Positions 38,865 through 46,661 of a DNA stretch of 64,000 bases are shown piece by piece. The DNA comes from an uncultured Eubacteriales bacterium. GTDB taxonomy: Bacteria; Bacillota; Clostridia; Oscillospirales; CAG-272. Where the stretch lies: positions 1 to 64,000 of the forward strand of contig CAKSLQ010000012.1 of NCBI GenBank assembly GCA_934467415.1, read 5' to 3'. The translations under genes were made by a program, and so were the position numbers. The notes under the pieces were generated by a model. It was not told the origin of the DNA. It made no database searches and worked only from the letters and a program-made list of their open reading frames with translations. How positions within the stretch are numbered: the stretch's first letter is position 1; every line of letters begins with the position of its first letter.

Positions 38865-39827
38865 TCAGTCCTTCTCGCGCAAGCAGTCTTTCATAGTCAA
38901 ATACATAATCCGTCCAAAGGCTTCATCTACCGCATCAGCGACAGAATCGACATCTTCTTCAGACAGGTAGAGCCGAGAAATACTAAGTGCATCAAACAGT
39001 TCGTAACATACCAAACGGATGCTGTCATCGGCATGTGCCTTTAAGAATCCAGACACATAGAAACGATATTTATTTCCTTTTGCAAGGATCGTCTCAAACA
39101 AATCTGTCATGTCATGCAAAGCCGCTATTTTATACACATATTCGCCAACCCAGAGGCTCAGGTCGTCAATAAGAGCATCTGTGTCACTATGCATCACTGT
39201 ATACGTAGCGCCCGGTTCGAGATACTCGCTTTCCAAAGCGCCCAATGCAAAGAACGGCAGAACCAAATCGCAGAGTTCAGCATGACCGCGTTCGGTGTGA
39301 CTTGCAAGCGTAACTACTGAAGTCGCAATGAATCCGGTCGCTCTTTCGAGCGCATGTACGCAGCTATTATATGTCTGCATATCCTGCTCTGTTTTTGCGG
39401 ATGTTTCACACAGTTCACTTTCATCTTGTAAGCAATCCATTTGTGCCGTATTGTTCTCGCGCTGTGCGCTGTCTCTCCGTGCCGCAAGACTTTTTCTTTT
39501 TGAGCTGCAGGCGGCAGACAGCAAATAGAGAAAGAACAATGCAAAGAGTACATAGTATATGATCGGGAAGGCAGGCCCGATTATGCCGCGAAAAAGCGTT
39601 TTGCCACAGATGACCCAGACAAGCCCGACGATCCACAAGATAATATCTGCTATCGTTGTCATTGTCGGCAGATACTTAAATGCCAGGGGGTAAAGCAAGA
39701 CAACTACTGCAAGCAGCCATGCAGGCGCATTCAAAGCCAGGAACGGCGGTACAATTACAACGGAGAGCACCAGTAAAGTGATAAAGTCGAAAATGTGTCT
39801 AAACAATGCTGAGAAGAATTGTTTCAT
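38865..39827 (-). CDS. AT-rich prophage membrane protein of unknown function
   Basis: 320 residues. Three to four hydrophobic segments in the first ~107 residues (FITLLVLSVVIVPPFLALNA, WLLAVVVLLYPLAFKYL, IADIILWIVGLVWVICG, FPIIYYVLFALFFLYLLSA) are followed by a ~210-residue soluble domain with acidic helices (DSDTDALIDDLSLWVGEYVY, DVDSVADAVDEAFGRIMYL). Base composition is visibly more AT-rich than the flanking phage genes. Position between integrase and the protease suggests a lysogenic-conversion gene such as superinfection exclusion or anti-phage defence. That is inference; I do not recognise the family. Confidence 0.8.
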   Translation of the reverse strand: MKQFFSALFRHIFDFITLLVLSVVIVPPFLALNAPAWLLAVVVLLYPLAFKYLPTMTTIADIILWIVGLVWVICGKTLFRGIIGPAFPIIYYVLFALFFLYLLSAACSSKRKSLAARRDSAQRENNTAQMDCLQDESELCETSAKTEQDMQTYNSCVHALERATGFIATSVVTLASHTERGHAELCDLVLPFFALGALESEYLEPGATYTVMHSDTDALIDDLSLWVGEYVYKIAALHDMTDLFETILAKGNKYRFYVSGFLKAHADDSIRLVCYELFDALSISRLYLSEEDVDSVADAVDEAFGRIMYLTMKDCLREKD

Positions 39828-39856
39828 GCTTTTTTCTCCCTATTCAAATTTTGGTT

Positions 39857-40717
39857 TCAGTCGCAAAAGCAGCATTTACAGGGCGTTTTTTCAAGCGCGG
39901 CTGCTTCTGATATGGAGACGGCGTGCGTGCTTCTGCGTTGAATCTGAAAACAAGTCGCTTTATGATACCGCTTGCCGCAGCTTGTGATATAGACGATTTC
40001 TTCCTGCTCGGGCTCATCGGCGGAGAGGGCTGCGGCAGAAAGTGTCGGTTCGGTCGGCGTTGGTTCTGCGCGGGTACGCGCGGTGATGACGGTGGTTTGC
40101 TGCGGCGCTTGATCGGCGGCATACACGGGCTTACGGAAAAACGCCGTTGCTGCAAGTATGATGCTGATCGCGAGCGCAACACCGATGCATACACGGAAAA
40201 CCGGAAAAGGACGGCACGGCACTTTCTGTGGCTCGGATTGCAATTCCGCGAGCACATGCGCCGCACGTTCACGGTCCAGGAGCGTCATCCGCTGGATCTG
40301 CTTGACGGTGCGGACGCGCGCTGCACGCAGCGCATCGAGCGGCGCGAGCAAGGCGTAGGCAAAGGCATCCGCTTCGCGCTCCTGGGCGGTGTCCGATGCG
40401 TCATACCCGCGTGCGCCGGTTGCGATATGCCGCAGCACGATATGCCCGATTTCGTGTGCCAGGGAAAACAGCCGCGTGCCGACGCTGGAGGTATCGTCAT
40501 AAAATACGACATTGCAATCCATTACGCGGGCGCAGAATGCCGGACAGCGCGTATAGTCATCAAACGGCAGTTTCTCGATGATGGGGGCGCCTTCGGCGTA
40601 GGTCAACAGCTTATACCCAAGGGCATCGCAAAGGTGTCGCATGGTATCGAGACGCAGGGGCAAGGCGAGTTTGTACTGTTTTGCGAAATCGTCGGCAATG
40701 CGAATGATGTTCTCCAT
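39857..40717 (-). CDS. Membrane-anchored ImmA/IrrE-type metallopeptidase
   Basis: 286 residues. Residues 1-160 are an ImmA/IrrE (COG2856) domain with zinc motif HEIGH (88-92) and downstream EREAD (113-117). A transmembrane helix (about 172-192, FRVCIGVALAISIILAATAF) and a Pro/Thr-rich linker follow. The last ~45 residues hold clustered Cys and His (ITSCGKRYHKATC, then CKCCFCD; Cys 247, 256, 280, 282, 283, 285), resembling a small extracellular Zn or disulfide module. ImmA proteins cleave ICE or phage repressors. This one could link a surface signal to repressor cleavage. It lies just downstream of the repressor gene on the same strand. Confidence 0.85.
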   Translation of the reverse strand: MENIIRIADDFAKQYKLALPLRLDTMRHLCDALGYKLLTYAEGAPIIEKLPFDDYTRCPAFCARVMDCNVVFYDDTSSVGTRLFSLAHEIGHIVLRHIATGARGYDASDTAQEREADAFAYALLAPLDALRAARVRTVKQIQRMTLLDRERAAHVLAELQSEPQKVPCRPFPVFRVCIGVALAISIILAATAFFRKPVYAADQAPQQTTVITARTRAEPTPTEPTLSAAALSADEPEQEEIVYITSCGKRYHKATCFQIQRRSTHAVSISEAAALEKTPCKCCFCD

Positions 40718-40833
40718 GGTTGAAATCTCCTTAAAAATAAATTTCAGGGTTGCGCTAAGGAGATTTTAACAAATTTGTCGAAAAATGTCACCAGTTCCGG
40801 TGCATTCTTAGCCGCGCTTGTACCGATTCTTGC

Positions 40834-41190
40834 TTATTTATTTTTGAATGCCTCGAGCGTGGAGCGGATGATTTCCTCGGCGTCGGCGGGGACTTCGATG
40901 ATCCGACGTTCCTTCCCTTTTCCGATGACGACCGCCATGTGCGCGTTCGATTCGTCCAGCAGCTGCTGAAGCGCCTCGCTCCCGTGGGGCGCTTTTTTAA
41001 TGTCGGTTTTGCCGAGAAGATAGTCCACCGATACGCCGAAGTAATCGGCGAGTTTGGTGAGGATGTCGAACGAGGGCTCGGATTGCCCTTTTTCATATTT
41101 GACATAGGTCGTCCTATCAATGCCGAGCACTGCGGCTACATCTTTTTGCAGGAGACCGCGCGCGGTGCGCAGTTCTTTCAAACGTTCCAT
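40834..41190 (-). CDS. Phage repressor (XRE family, CI-like)
   Basis: 118 residues. The helix-turn-helix (LKELRTARGLLQKDVAAVLG, IDRTTYVKYEKGQSEPSFDI, LTKLADYFGVSVDYLLGKTD) is followed by ~55 residues that lack the Ser-Lys peptidase of LexA/CI repressors. It cannot self-cleave, so relief would need the neighbouring ImmA/IrrE protease, as in ICEBs1-like switches. It is divergent from the Cro-like gene, across a gap with four GTGA-N7-TCAC sites. This is the probable lysogeny maintenance repressor. Confidence 0.9.
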   Translation of the reverse strand: MERLKELRTARGLLQKDVAAVLGIDRTTYVKYEKGQSEPSFDILTKLADYFGVSVDYLLGKTDIKKAPHGSEALQQLLDESNAHMAVVIGKGKERRIIEVPADAEEIIRSTLEAFKNK

Positions 41191-41214
41191 ATTATCACCT
41201 CAAATTCATTATAT

Positions 41215-41329
41215 GTGAAAGTATTTCACATTTCAAGAGAAGTGATATTTTTTCACCTATTTTCAAAAAATCTATTGACAAGTGAAGAATAATCACTTAT
41301 AATACAATCGTCGAGTGACAAATCTTCAC
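41215..41329. promoter_or_regulatory. Four operator sites of the lysogeny switch
   Basis: GTGAAAGTATTTCAC (41215-41229), GTGATATTTTTTCAC (41242-41256), GTGAAGAATAATCAC (41282-41296) and GTGACAAATCTTCAC (41315-41329). All share GTGA-N7-TCAC. Site 3 lies between the -35 and -10 boxes of the plus promoter, while sites 1-2 lie near the repressor start. The layout is of the lambda-like bistable switch type. Confidence 0.85.
41275..41303 (+). promoter_or_regulatory. Early (lytic) promoter of the prophage
   Basis: TTGACA at 41275-41280 and TATAAT at 41298-41303, perfect consensus boxes with 17-base spacing, reading into the Cro-like gene. Operator site 3 sits inside it, so the repressor should block it in the lysogen. 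Confidence 0.85.
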
Positions 41330-41343
41330 TTTTTGGAGGGCTT

Positions 41344-41544
41344 ATGTTGATAAAGGATTTACGGACGGCGAAAGGAATGCCGCAACGGGAGTTTGCCGCG
41401 GCGCTCGGCGTAGATCGAACGACCATTGCGAAATGGGAAACCGGGGCGGCATCACCGCGGGCGGACATGCTGCCGAGAATTGCAAAGCTGCTCGGTTGCA
41501 CGGTCAGTGATTTATTTGAGGAACGAAAGGAGGCGGACGCATGA
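41344..41544 (+). CDS. Cro-like XRE regulator
   Basis: 66 residues from ATG 41344, after TTGGAGGG. A single helix-turn-helix (IKDLRTAKGMPQREFAAALG, VDRTTIAKWETGAASPRADM, LPRIAKLLGCTVSDLFEE). The divergent position from the CI-like repressor over shared operators suggests the Cro role of turning off repressor synthesis when the prophage is induced. Its stop overlaps the next gene by four bases. Confidence 0.88.
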   Translation: MLIKDLRTAKGMPQREFAAALGVDRTTIAKWETGAASPRADMLPRIAKLLGCTVSDLFEERKEADA

Positions 41545-41840
41545 ACACACCGAGAATCGCAAGCGTGGAGGTGGCGGTGGAGCTGTATTACAGCACCTAT
41601 GCGCTGTACACAGCGGACCTGAGGCGGCTGTTCCCGGGCGCGTCGGCGACGACGCTCAGCCGCCTGAAGCGCGCGGCGCGCGAGTACACGCTCTCGCACG
41701 GGCTGATGCTGATTGACAACCTGTCTGTGCCGACCGACGACGCCTACAAGGCGTGGGGGCTGGACATCGGGAAGCTGGAGGCGAAGTTCAAAAAGCTGAA
41801 GAACCTCGGGCTTGGCACGGCAAAGGAGGAAACGGCATGA
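41541..41840 (+). CDS. Early prophage protein, unknown
   Basis: 99 residues, predicted all-helical: VELYYSTYALYTADLRRLFP, TLSRLKRAAREYTLSHGLML, then basic C-terminal helices KLEAKFKKLKNLG. No family recognised. Overlaps the Cro-like gene (ATGA) and is itself followed by an overlapping membrane-protein gene, so all are one early operon. The basic C-terminal helix could bind DNA, but this is not supported by a motif. Confidence 0.75.
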   Translation: MNTPRIASVEVAVELYYSTYALYTADLRRLFPGASATTLSRLKRAAREYTLSHGLMLIDNLSVPTDDAYKAWGLDIGKLEAKFKKLKNLGLGTAKEETA

Positions 41841-42046
41841 ACGAGCTTTTGATTTTGGGGTTTGTGCTGGCGGTGTTCGTGGTCGTCTGCGCTGCCGTGG
41901 AGGCGGTGGAGAACCGTGACGCGATCATCGCCTGGCTTGACCGGGAAATTACGGCACACTACGCTGCAAAGATCGTAAAGCGGCGTGTGCGGGAGGCCTT
42001 TCGGCGGGCAGGAGGTGAACCAGATGCGGGACGGAATCGTCTTTAA
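41837..42046 (+). CDS. Small single-span membrane protein
   Basis: 69 residues from ATG 41837, RBS AAAGGAGG overlapping the previous gene's 3' end. One hydrophobic segment (LLILGFVLAVFVVVCAAVEA) is followed by a charged amphipathic tail with basic residues (KIVKRRVREAFRRAGG). Function unknown; similar small membrane proteins occur in the early region of many phages. It overlaps the next gene by 23 bases in another frame. Confidence 0.75.
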   Translation: MNELLILGFVLAVFVVVCAAVEAVENRDAIIAWLDREITAHYAAKIVKRRVREAFRRAGGEPDAGRNRL

Positions 42047-42260
42047 GGTCGATCGCGAGATCGGCGCAGGCACGTTTGTGGTGAACGCTTACCGCTTCGG
42101 CATGTTTACCGGGGCGCTGCGCGGGCATCTGGACAACCGCAGCGGCGTGATTCGGTTATACCCGCACGCCCGGCTTGTGCCGGGGGTATTCCATGCGTCA
42201 GACTTTCCGATCGCGCTGCGCTTCTGCGAGATCCCCTATGAGAGGAGGGAGAGGGCGTGA
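42024..42260 (+). CDS. Prophage protein, unknown (78 residues)
   Basis: ATG 42024 preceded by GGAGGTGAACC. Mixed beta pattern (IVFKVDREIGAGTFVVNAYR, GMFTGALRGHLDNRSGVIRL). No family recognised. Overlaps the next gene by four bases. Confidence 0.65.
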   Translation: MRDGIVFKVDREIGAGTFVVNAYRFGMFTGALRGHLDNRSGVIRLYPHARLVPGVFHASDFPIALRFCEIPYERRERA

Positions 42261-42463
42261 AGGTATACGAGCTGATGCACCTGCTCGGGACCTGCCCGGC
42301 GGGCGCAGAGATACATGTGTCGAAAGGGCTGGGGCGGGACAATCTTGCCGACCTTGTAAAGGAATTCGATGACGACTGCGTGGAAGTCGGCGGTACGGTC
42401 ATTGATTTCGACAAGCGCACCGTCGTCACGAAGGACGATACGGTTGAGTTGTATTTGAGTTAA
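42257..42463 (+). CDS. Prophage protein, unknown (68 residues)
   Basis: GTG 42257 preceded by GGAGGGAGAGG. Composition MKVYELMHLLGTCPAGAEIH, then acidic residues and VIDFDKRTVVTKDDTVEL. Acidic beta protein; unknown. Small acidic early proteins can be DNA mimics or inhibitors, but nothing specific supports that. Confidence 0.65.
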   Translation: MKVYELMHLLGTCPAGAEIHVSKGLGRDNLADLVKEFDDDCVEVGGTVIDFDKRTVVTKDDTVELYLS

Positions 42464-42477
42464 AGGAGGAAACAGAC

Positions 42478-42843
42478 ATGGGAACTTGCGAATACTGCGG
42501 GCAGGTGCTCGCGGGTGCGGAAACCGACGAGGAGGCGACGGCGGAATGTCTTTGCTTCGAGGCGACGGCGCGGCGCAAGCGGGTCAATGCCGCCAAGGAG
42601 GCAAAGAAGATCGTCGACGAACTGTTCGGCGCCGGCGCGGAGGCGCGCGGGCTTGTCCCGCTTGCCGACGGCGCGGTCCTTGCGCTGCGCGCGCTGGTGG
42701 ATCTGATCGGCCGCGGGGACATCCAAAAGGTGGCCGTGGTCGTACCGGCAATCTGCACGGTGCGCATTGCCATCAGCGGAAACAAGATCACGGTGGACCG
42801 CGTCGAAGGAAAGAAGGTGTCGGGCGTTGCCGGGGAGAACTAA
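42478..42843 (+). CDS. Zinc-finger-like early prophage protein
   Basis: 121 residues from ATG 42478 after AAAGGAGG. The N-terminal CEYCGQVLAGAETD..C.C pattern (CEYCG and ECLCFEA) can bind a metal. The middle is helical (ARRKRVNAAKEAKKIVDELF) and the end is a beta hairpin (AICTVRIAISGNKITVDRVE). Probably a small DNA- or protein-binding protein; the exact family is not recognised. Confidence 0.72.
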   Translation: MGTCEYCGQVLAGAETDEEATAECLCFEATARRKRVNAAKEAKKIVDELFGAGAEARGLVPLADGAVLALRALVDLIGRGDIQKVAVVVPAICTVRIAISGNKITVDRVEGKKVSGVAGEN

Positions 42844-42850
42844 CGAAACC

Positions 42851-42994
42851 GTGCGGGCACAGATGAATACGGCGGTACAGGCCTATCTTGCACGGCTTCC
42901 CGAGCCGCGTGAGCTGCCGGAGAAAATTGAAATCACAATCCGATACAAGGAAGGAGTCGAGCGGCACGAGATTCCGCTCGGGAACGAAAAATGA
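42851..42994 (+). CDS. Small prophage protein, unknown
   Basis: 47 residues if GTG 42851 starts it; an in-frame ATG at 42863 has no RBS in front. Sequence includes VQAYLARLPEPRELPEKIEI and TIRYKEGVERHEIPLGNEK. Its end overlaps the next gene by four bases. Function unknown. Confidence 0.55.
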   Translation: MRAQMNTAVQAYLARLPEPRELPEKIEITIRYKEGVERHEIPLGNEK

Positions 42995-43332
42995 CAACAA
43001 GAGAAAAAGCCTATGCGAAGCTGGAGGAGCTGAAGCAGCTTGTACTTTCGGATTCTGCGGTTGGAGAAGCACACAGCCGTCTGCTGCTGCAGGTCGTACA
43101 GGCCTACACGGTGGTGCTTACCGATGCAATCAATCCGTATTGTCGCGAAGAACTGCCGTATATTTTGGCGGCGCTGAAGATCATGACATCTGAGGTTGAA
43201 AAGTCGGCCGGAAAGGAGGCAGCCGAAATTGCCGATGCGACCGTGAAGATGCTGCCTGTGGTGACGGTTGTTTTGCCGCAGAGCAGCCCGCTTGAAGATG
43301 CTGCCCGCGCCGCGGCGGAGGCGGATCTGTGA
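42991..43332 (+). CDS. Prophage protein, unknown (113 residues)
   Basis: Starts MTTREKAYAKLEELKQLVLS; a largely helical protein with AAEIADATVKMLPVVTVVLP near the end. No family recognised. It overlaps neighbours by four bases on both sides, keeping the tightly packed early operon. Confidence 0.68.
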   Translation: MTTREKAYAKLEELKQLVLSDSAVGEAHSRLLLQVVQAYTVVLTDAINPYCREELPYILAALKIMTSEVEKSAGKEAAEIADATVKMLPVVTVVLPQSSPLEDAARAAAEADL

Positions 43333-43661
43333 AAAAAGCCGAGAAGAACTATGTGGTGGTCATCCCGGCGGATGTGCGGCCGTATGTCAAGCGCATAAAC
43401 GACGGCAGCCCGGTCGGGCGGATGCTGTCATGCCTTGTAGGCGGGTCGCTGTGGTATCGCAGCGCGGAGAACGGGCTTGTGCTGGTCACGGGAGAGGGAG
43501 ACCGCCCGGACGGCAAGCTGAATGCGACCGCGACCGCTTTGCACGGCGGTGCGCTTGTGCGCGGTGACGCGGTGCTGATGCGGTTTGGCGCAGATGATAT
43601 CGAGATGTATACCAAAGCGGAGGCACAGGCGGTTGCGCAGGTGCTGCACAATGTGATGTGA
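43329..43661 (+). CDS. Prophage protein, unknown (110 residues)
   Basis: GTG start at 43329 overlapping the preceding stop. Beta-rich: KKAEKNYVVVIPADVRPYVK, GGSLWYRSAENGLVLVTGEG, then HGGALVRGDAVLMRFGADDI. It precedes the cytosine methyltransferase by 17 bases. No family recognised. Confidence 0.68.
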   Translation: MKKAEKNYVVVIPADVRPYVKRINDGSPVGRMLSCLVGGSLWYRSAENGLVLVTGEGDRPDGKLNATATALHGGALVRGDAVLMRFGADDIEMYTKAEAQAVAQVLHNVM

Positions 43662-43678
43662 AAGGAAGGCGTGACAGA

Positions 43679-45289
43679 ATGACCGGGCTTGTTGTAGACA
43701 ACTTTGCCGGAGGCGGAGGGGCTTCGACCGGCATCGAGATGGCGATCGGGCGCAGCGTGGATATTGCAATCAACCATGACCCGGATGCAATCGCCATGCA
43801 CCGCGTCAATCACCCCGCGACGCGGCACTATTGCGAGGATGTATGGCAGGTTGACCCTGTGGCAGCTTGCGCGGGCGTCCCGGTCGCGCTTGCCTGGTTC
43901 TCCCCTGACTGCACGCATTTCAGCCGCGCAAAGGGCGGCAAGCCTGTGGACAAAAACATCCGCGGTCTTGCTTGGGTAACGGTCAAATGGGCTGCACTGG
44001 TTCGTCCCGCCGTGATTATGTTGGAAAATGTGCCGGAGATTCGCACATGGGGACCGCTCGGCGCGGACGGCAAGCCCATCAAGGCGCGCGCCGGTGAAAC
44101 CTTTGACGGCTTTGTAAAGGCGCTGACCACAGGCATCCCGCAGACGCATCCGACGTTTGCCGAGATGTGCGATGCGCTGGGCATTGCGCAGGATTCCGAA
44201 CTGGCGCAGAAGATTTCGCGCGGGCTGGGGTATGACCTGGACTACAAGGTTTTGAAATCCTGCGACTACGGCGCGCCGACGACAAGGACAAGGTTTTACA
44301 TGATTGCGCGGTCGGACGGTCGTCCGATTGTGTGGGCAGAGCCGACATATGCGCCGAGGGACAGTGCAGATGTCAAGGCTGGACGCAAACTGCCGTATCA
44401 TACCGCCGCCGAGTGCATTGACTGGTCGATACCCTGCCAAAGCATCTTCGGGCGCAAAAAGCCGCTGGCGGAAAACACGATGCGGAGGATTGCAAGGGGC
44501 ATTCAAAAATTTGTGGTCGAGAATCCGGAGCCGTTTATCGTGCCGATTGGCTACGGAGAGCGGGACGGACAAGCGCCGCGCGTGAACAGTATCGACCGCC
44601 CGCTTGGAACGGTTGTTACCGGCGGGAAGCACTACCTTGTCGCCCCGACGCTGATACAGTATCACAGCGAGACAGGCAAGGACGAGGTACGCGGGCAGGA
44701 GCTGGACAAGCCGATTATGACCGTCGATACATCGCCGCGCTACGCATTGTCCGTCGCGCACATTATGAAAAACTACGCCGGAGGCTATACCGGCGCTGGA
44801 AGCGCAGCGGATGCCCCGCTTGACACGGTCACAGCCAAAGACCACAACGCCCTTGTGACCGCGCACATCATGACGATGCGCAACAACATGGACGGTCAGC
44901 CTGCCGACGAGCCGCTGACGACCATCTCTTGCAGCGGCGCACATCACGCGGAAGTGCAGGCGTTTTTGGTCAAGTATTTTTCAAACGGCGCGGCAAAGTC
45001 GGTTGACGAGCCGCTTGACACCGTCACGACAAAAGACCGTTTTGCGCTGGTGACCATCCACGGTGAGCAGTACATAATCACGGACATCAAGATGCGCATG
45101 CTACAGCCGCGCGAACTTTTCAACGCGCAGGGCTTCCCGCGGGACTATGTGATTGACCACGACGCAGACGGACATCCATACGGCAAAAGCAAGCAGGTTG
45201 CCCGCTGCGGCAATGCGGTGACGCCGCCTGTGCCCGCCGCGCTGGTGCGGGCGAACCTGCCGGAGATGTGCAAAGGGGTGAGCGCATGA
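43679..45289 (+). CDS. Phage cytosine-C5 DNA methyltransferase with internal repeats
   Basis: 536 residues. Motif I VVDNFAGGGGASTGIE (6-20), catalytic loop FSPDCTHFS with Cys78, motif VI ENV (116-118), motif VIII TRTRFYMIAR (202-210), motif X GNAVTPP (511-517). Between about 305 and 465, where the target-recognition domain would lie, five imperfect repeats begin PLGTVVTGG, PIMTVDTSP, PLDTVTAKD, PLTTISCSG and PLDTVTTKD. It methylates cytosine in a short DNA site, likely protecting phage DNA from host restriction. No cognate endonuclease is present, so it is an orphan enzyme. An adenine-type methyltransferase follows directly. Confidence 0.92.
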   Translation: MTGLVVDNFAGGGGASTGIEMAIGRSVDIAINHDPDAIAMHRVNHPATRHYCEDVWQVDPVAACAGVPVALAWFSPDCTHFSRAKGGKPVDKNIRGLAWVTVKWAALVRPAVIMLENVPEIRTWGPLGADGKPIKARAGETFDGFVKALTTGIPQTHPTFAEMCDALGIAQDSELAQKISRGLGYDLDYKVLKSCDYGAPTTRTRFYMIARSDGRPIVWAEPTYAPRDSADVKAGRKLPYHTAAECIDWSIPCQSIFGRKKPLAENTMRRIARGIQKFVVENPEPFIVPIGYGERDGQAPRVNSIDRPLGTVVTGGKHYLVAPTLIQYHSETGKDEVRGQELDKPIMTVDTSPRYALSVAHIMKNYAGGYTGAGSAADAPLDTVTAKDHNALVTAHIMTMRNNMDGQPADEPLTTISCSGAHHAEVQAFLVKYFSNGAAKSVDEPLDTVTTKDRFALVTIHGEQYIITDIKMRMLQPRELFNAQGFPRDYVIDHDADGHPYGKSKQVARCGNAVTPPVPAALVRANLPEMCKGVSA

Positions 45290-45966
45290 GCAGATACATA
45301 GACGCCGACGCTTTGGGCATCGGCAAAGCCAATCGCGATGTCTTTGAAAACAAAGCATACGCAGACGGCTGGAACGCGGCAATTGACATCATCGCCTCCG
45401 CGCCGACGGCCGATGTGGAAAAGTCAGATGCTGAATACAACGGATTGACAACGAAGAAAGTACTTGACGCTTGCTGCGGATCTCGCATGTTTTGGTTTGA
45501 CAAAGAAAACCCGAATGTCGAGTTCGTGGATAATCGAGAATTTGACGATATGCAGATATGGAAAAGCGGCAACGGTCAGTCGGCACGATATTGCTCGGTG
45601 CATCCGACTATGCTTGCGGATTTTACTGCTTTGCCCTTCCCGGATAACACATTTTATCATGTTGTATTTGACCCGCCGCACTTGCTGAAAGTCGGGGACA
45701 GCGCTTGGCTGGCAAAAAAGTACGGCAAACTGGAAAATGATTGGGAAGTCATGATACACGACGGTTTTTGGGAGTGCATGCGCGTCCTAAAACCGAACGG
45801 AACACTGGTTTTCAAATGGTCTGAGATTGATATTCCGGTGAAAAAAATCCTTGATACGATTCAATGCCAACCGTTATATGGGCATAAAAGCGGGAAGCAA
45901 GCACATACGCACTGGATGTGCTTTATGAAACTTTCGGACGATCAGGGAGCTGACATGGAGAAATAA
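45286..45966 (+). CDS. DNA N-methyltransferase-like protein with phage N-terminal segment
   Basis: 226 residues. Residues ~55-226 are a SAM-dependent methyltransferase: KVLDACCGSRMFWF (SAM motif), MLADFTALPFPDNTFYHVVF and DPPHLL, a DPPY-like catalytic motif of the N6-adenine or N4-cytosine class, then MRVLKPNGTLVFKWSE. The first ~45 residues (MSRYIDADALGIGK...DIIASAPTADV) are a segment common at the front of many clostridial phage proteins, here joined to the enzyme. Overlaps the C5 enzyme by four bases. With that gene it would give dual methylation of phage DNA. Confidence 0.85.
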   Translation: MSRYIDADALGIGKANRDVFENKAYADGWNAAIDIIASAPTADVEKSDAEYNGLTTKKVLDACCGSRMFWFDKENPNVEFVDNREFDDMQIWKSGNGQSARYCSVHPTMLADFTALPFPDNTFYHVVFDPPHLLKVGDSAWLAKKYGKLENDWEVMIHDGFWECMRVLKPNGTLVFKWSEIDIPVKKILDTIQCQPLYGHKSGKQAHTHWMCFMKLSDDQGADMEK

Positions 45967-46007
45967 ACAAACCAACTTGTACCGCACATTTTGAAAGGAG
46001 ACAAATC

Positions 46008-46112
46008 ATGAAATCTGTACTGATACGCACCCCCAAAAAGTGGCGCGGGCTGATTGCAAGCGGGAAGACGCGACCGCCGCAAAGCTGGTGCTATGTGGAG
46101 GAAAGACAATGA
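46008..46112 (+). CDS. Truncated ASCH-like small ORF, probable remnant
   Basis: 34 residues, MKSVLIRTPKKWRGLIASGK then TRPPQSWCYVEERQ. AAAGGAGACAAATC precedes the ATG. The start (MKSVLI...W..LIASGKT) matches the first strand and helix of phage ASCH-domain proteins, which usually continue with EVRKTRPK and a longer domain. Here the codons jump to TRPP after GK, suggesting an internal deletion. Its stop overlaps the next gene by four bases. Probably a decayed gene or an RBS-coupling relic. Confidence 0.5.
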   Translation: MKSVLIRTPKKWRGLIASGKTRPPQSWCYVEERQ

Positions 46113-46435
46113 TCTGTGAAATCCGAGAAATTTGTGGTGATTGGGCATTGAGCATAAATTTCCTATATGAGACGGTAACGATTTATTTCAACTCGCTGCA
46201 AAACGCAAAGAATGTGAAACATATAATCGAAACCGACAGGAGTGTGCCGAATTGTGCCACTTTGTGCGATATGGTTGAAGTTGTGCGGTGCAAGGATTGC
46301 CGATATTGGCAGGACAACAACGGCGGCTACCCGCATCCCGATTGCAAGTGGGGGAATGACGAAACGCCCGATGCTGATGATTATTGCAGTTGTGGGGAAA
46401 GGATGAAAGAAAATGACGAACGAAAGAGCCATTGA
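46109..46435 (+). CDS. Cys-rich prophage protein with zinc-binding pattern
   Basis: 108 residues. N-terminal half (MICEIREICGDWALSINFLY) is unlike the C-terminal half, which has VRCKDCRYW, HPDCKWG and YCSCGERMK, a pattern of Cys repeatedly found in small clostridial phage proteins and probably zinc-binding. Role unknown. Overlaps the preceding small ORF and the following gene (22 bases). Confidence 0.7.
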   Translation: MICEIREICGDWALSINFLYETVTIYFNSLQNAKNVKHIIETDRSVPNCATLCDMVEVVRCKDCRYWQDNNGGYPHPDCKWGNDETPDADDYCSCGERMKENDERKSH

Positions 46436-46661
46436 AATACTCGCCCCGGAACACCGGGAGCATTACGAAAGCATAGGGCCTGTAAACGAGGCTTGCCGAA
46501 TGGGCATGGAAGCCCTCAAAAAGCAAATGCCTCAAAAGCCCACTATCGACGAGTACGACGACGGGACCTATGCATATATTTGTCCCTGCGGAGCGGAGAT
46601 AAAGGAAAATCAAGCGTACTGCGATATTTGCGGGCAGGCTTTGGATTGGGGTGACATGTGA
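46413..46661 (+). CDS. Small zinc-ribbon prophage protein
   Basis: 82 residues. Begins MTNERAIEILAPEHREHYES and ends with a CPCGAEIKENQAYCDICGQA zinc ribbon. This helix-plus-ribbon type is widespread in clostridial phages with unknown function. The start precedes the previous gene's stop, and its own stop abuts the next start. Confidence 0.75.
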   Translation: MTNERAIEILAPEHREHYESIGPVNEACRMGMEALKKQMPQKPTIDEYDDGTYAYICPCGAEIKENQAYCDICGQALDWGDM

